From CBDCYS01 sp965226245 (GTDB lineage Bacteria > Acidobacteriota > Terriglobia > Bryobacterales > UBA6623), in the NCBI GenBank assembly GCA_965226245.1, contig CBDDCL010000015.1, forward strand, positions 1,798,001-1,862,000: a stretch of DNA of 64,000 nt. Reading direction: 5' to 3'. Positions 63,124 to 64,000 of this stretch are shown here, in pieces. The translations under genes were made by a program, and so were the position numbers. Position 1 is the first letter of the stretch, and each line of letters begins with the position of its first letter. Under the pieces are notes generated by a model. The model saw only the letters and a list, made by a program, of their open reading frames with translations. It was not told where the DNA came from and ran no database searches.

Positions 63124-64000
63124 ATGACTTGTATGCAACGACCCAGCTATAAACCGCCTTCGATCCTTATTCTGACCGTAGCGTTGTTGGGGGCGTGTCA
63201 ACTATGGGCGCCCCGGGCTGGAGCAGCCCCGGACCCCAACGTCGCCAAGACCGCCGAGCGTGGCTGGATCTCGAGAGAATACCATCGTATACGTAACCAC
63301 CTTGTTCTCAGCGAGACCCATCGGCTCGTGGCGTCGCCATGGTGCGCGGTGAACTCGAAAATGCCCGCCACAAGCTGGAAACTCACCTCCGTGACCAGCC
63401 TCGAGATATACCGGCAAGGCGCCAATACCTTACCGTGCTTGACCGTTTGGGGCTTCACCCGAAAGTCATACAAGAAGCGACGCTTCTCATCGACCAAGAC
63501 CCCGAGTTTCGCGATGCCAGGCTCTACCGCGCGGGGGCCTACCAAGCGGTCGGTAGGATCCGAGAAGCGGTGTCCGACTTTCAAGCAGTGGGCATTGACC
63601 AAGCAAACGAGCAGGCAGACCGGATCTACGCGCTGAATATGGCCGCGGACCTGGCCCTCGGTCAGCAACTTTACAGCGAGGCGCTGGATTCGCTAGCGCA
63701 TCTGGCAGCATTCTCGCAAACTTATGCTGTCTACTTTCGCAGGGGTTTGGCGCTGGAGGGGGCGGGCCGGGTGTCCTCGGCGACGGAGGCTTACAAGCTC
63801 GCTCTCGAGCGGGCGAGCACGGATGAGGAGCGGCTCGGCGCCCTCCGTGGGCTAGGTGGGACGGCCCGAAAAAGCGGGGATTCGGGCGCGGCGTACAAGG
63901 TGTTTTCCAAAGCCCACCAACTAAGGTCCGACGATGTGTTCGTGCTGCGCAGCTTGGCTGAGATCACTCGTTCGCAGAAGCAATTTCGGGAAACTGCAGG
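63124..64000 (+). pseudogene. NfrA-position TPR protein with a 1-nt frameshift (runs off the window)
   Basis: Starts at ATG 63124 or 63133 with an export signal (PPSILILTVALLGACQLWAP; both a lipobox-like LGAC and an AGA cleavage site are present). It reads on to RIRNHLVLSETHR at about 63324. The frame then becomes unrelated, while the next frame continues with ARGVAMVRGELENARHKLET and TPR repeats (FRDARLYRAGAYQAVGRIRE, EALDSLAHLAAF, AYKLALERA) to the window end. A GGG to GG loss at 63323 would explain the shift. This is the position of NfrA, the outer-membrane TPR partner of NfrB. It could be real decay or a sequencing error. Confidence 0.65.

Overview
High-GC bacterial chromosome, most like an Acidobacteriota genome. 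This is an inference from the gene families: a PknB-type kinase fused to a TolB-like/TPR tail, CRTAC1/ASPIC-UnbV proteins next to a multiheme cytochrome, a lone SelA, and many small dispersed palindromic repeats. No rRNA, tRNA or CRISPR array was seen.

Layout. 1-4.8 kb: sufB-sufC-sufD-sufS Fe-S cluster operon on the minus strand, with dispersed repeats in two of its gaps. 4.9-7.5 kb: large Ser/Thr kinase. 8.1-8.7 kb: higBA toxin-antitoxin pair. 9.7-14.8 kb: redoxin, CPBP protease, a hypothetical exported protein, then gap and pgk. 14.8-16.1 kb: IS630-type element touching the pgk stop codon. 16.1-20.6 kb: methyltransferase, a DUF4160/HTH pair, coaE-htrA and mutM. 20.7-29.1 kb: di-heme peroxidase, degenerate receiver protein, purB with an MBL-fold hydrolase, selA, and a glycosyltransferase. 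29.1-30.5 kb: repeat-rich non-coding DNA. 30.8-33.8 kb: three IS1595-type copies in a row, abutting a truncated hicA. 34.7-35.3 kb: mazEF-like pair. 35.4-43.4 kb: a three-gene overlapping operon of a TPR/FG-GAP/UnbV protein, a penta-heme membrane cytochrome with TPRs, and a CRTAC1-like lipoprotein. 43.7-46 kb: PfpI-family protein and a class V aminotransferase. 46-48 kb: repeats and gene remnants. 48.1-52.5 kb: glgX-malQ. 53-64 kb: an insertion-sequence pile-up.

The most striking observation lies at the right end. Removing three complete insertion sequences (two IS1380-type, one IS1595-type) and one copy of each target duplication restores a single uninterrupted 627-codon reading frame. It encodes an NfrB-like glycosyltransferase with a C-terminal MshEN (c-di-GMP-binding type) domain. 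A TPR protein in the NfrA position follows and carries an apparent 1-nt frameshift. In E. coli NfrA/NfrB make and export the surface glycan used as the phage N4 receptor, so this may be a phage-receptor locus that was switched off by transposition. A fourth IS1595 copy sits inside another IS1380 copy, which itself landed in a dispersed repeat.

Second theme: at least six families of short non-coding repeats (about 50-270 bp, many with imperfect terminal inverted repeats and internal hairpins) fill most intergenic gaps. They split operons, and in one case appear to extend the C-terminus of a protein.
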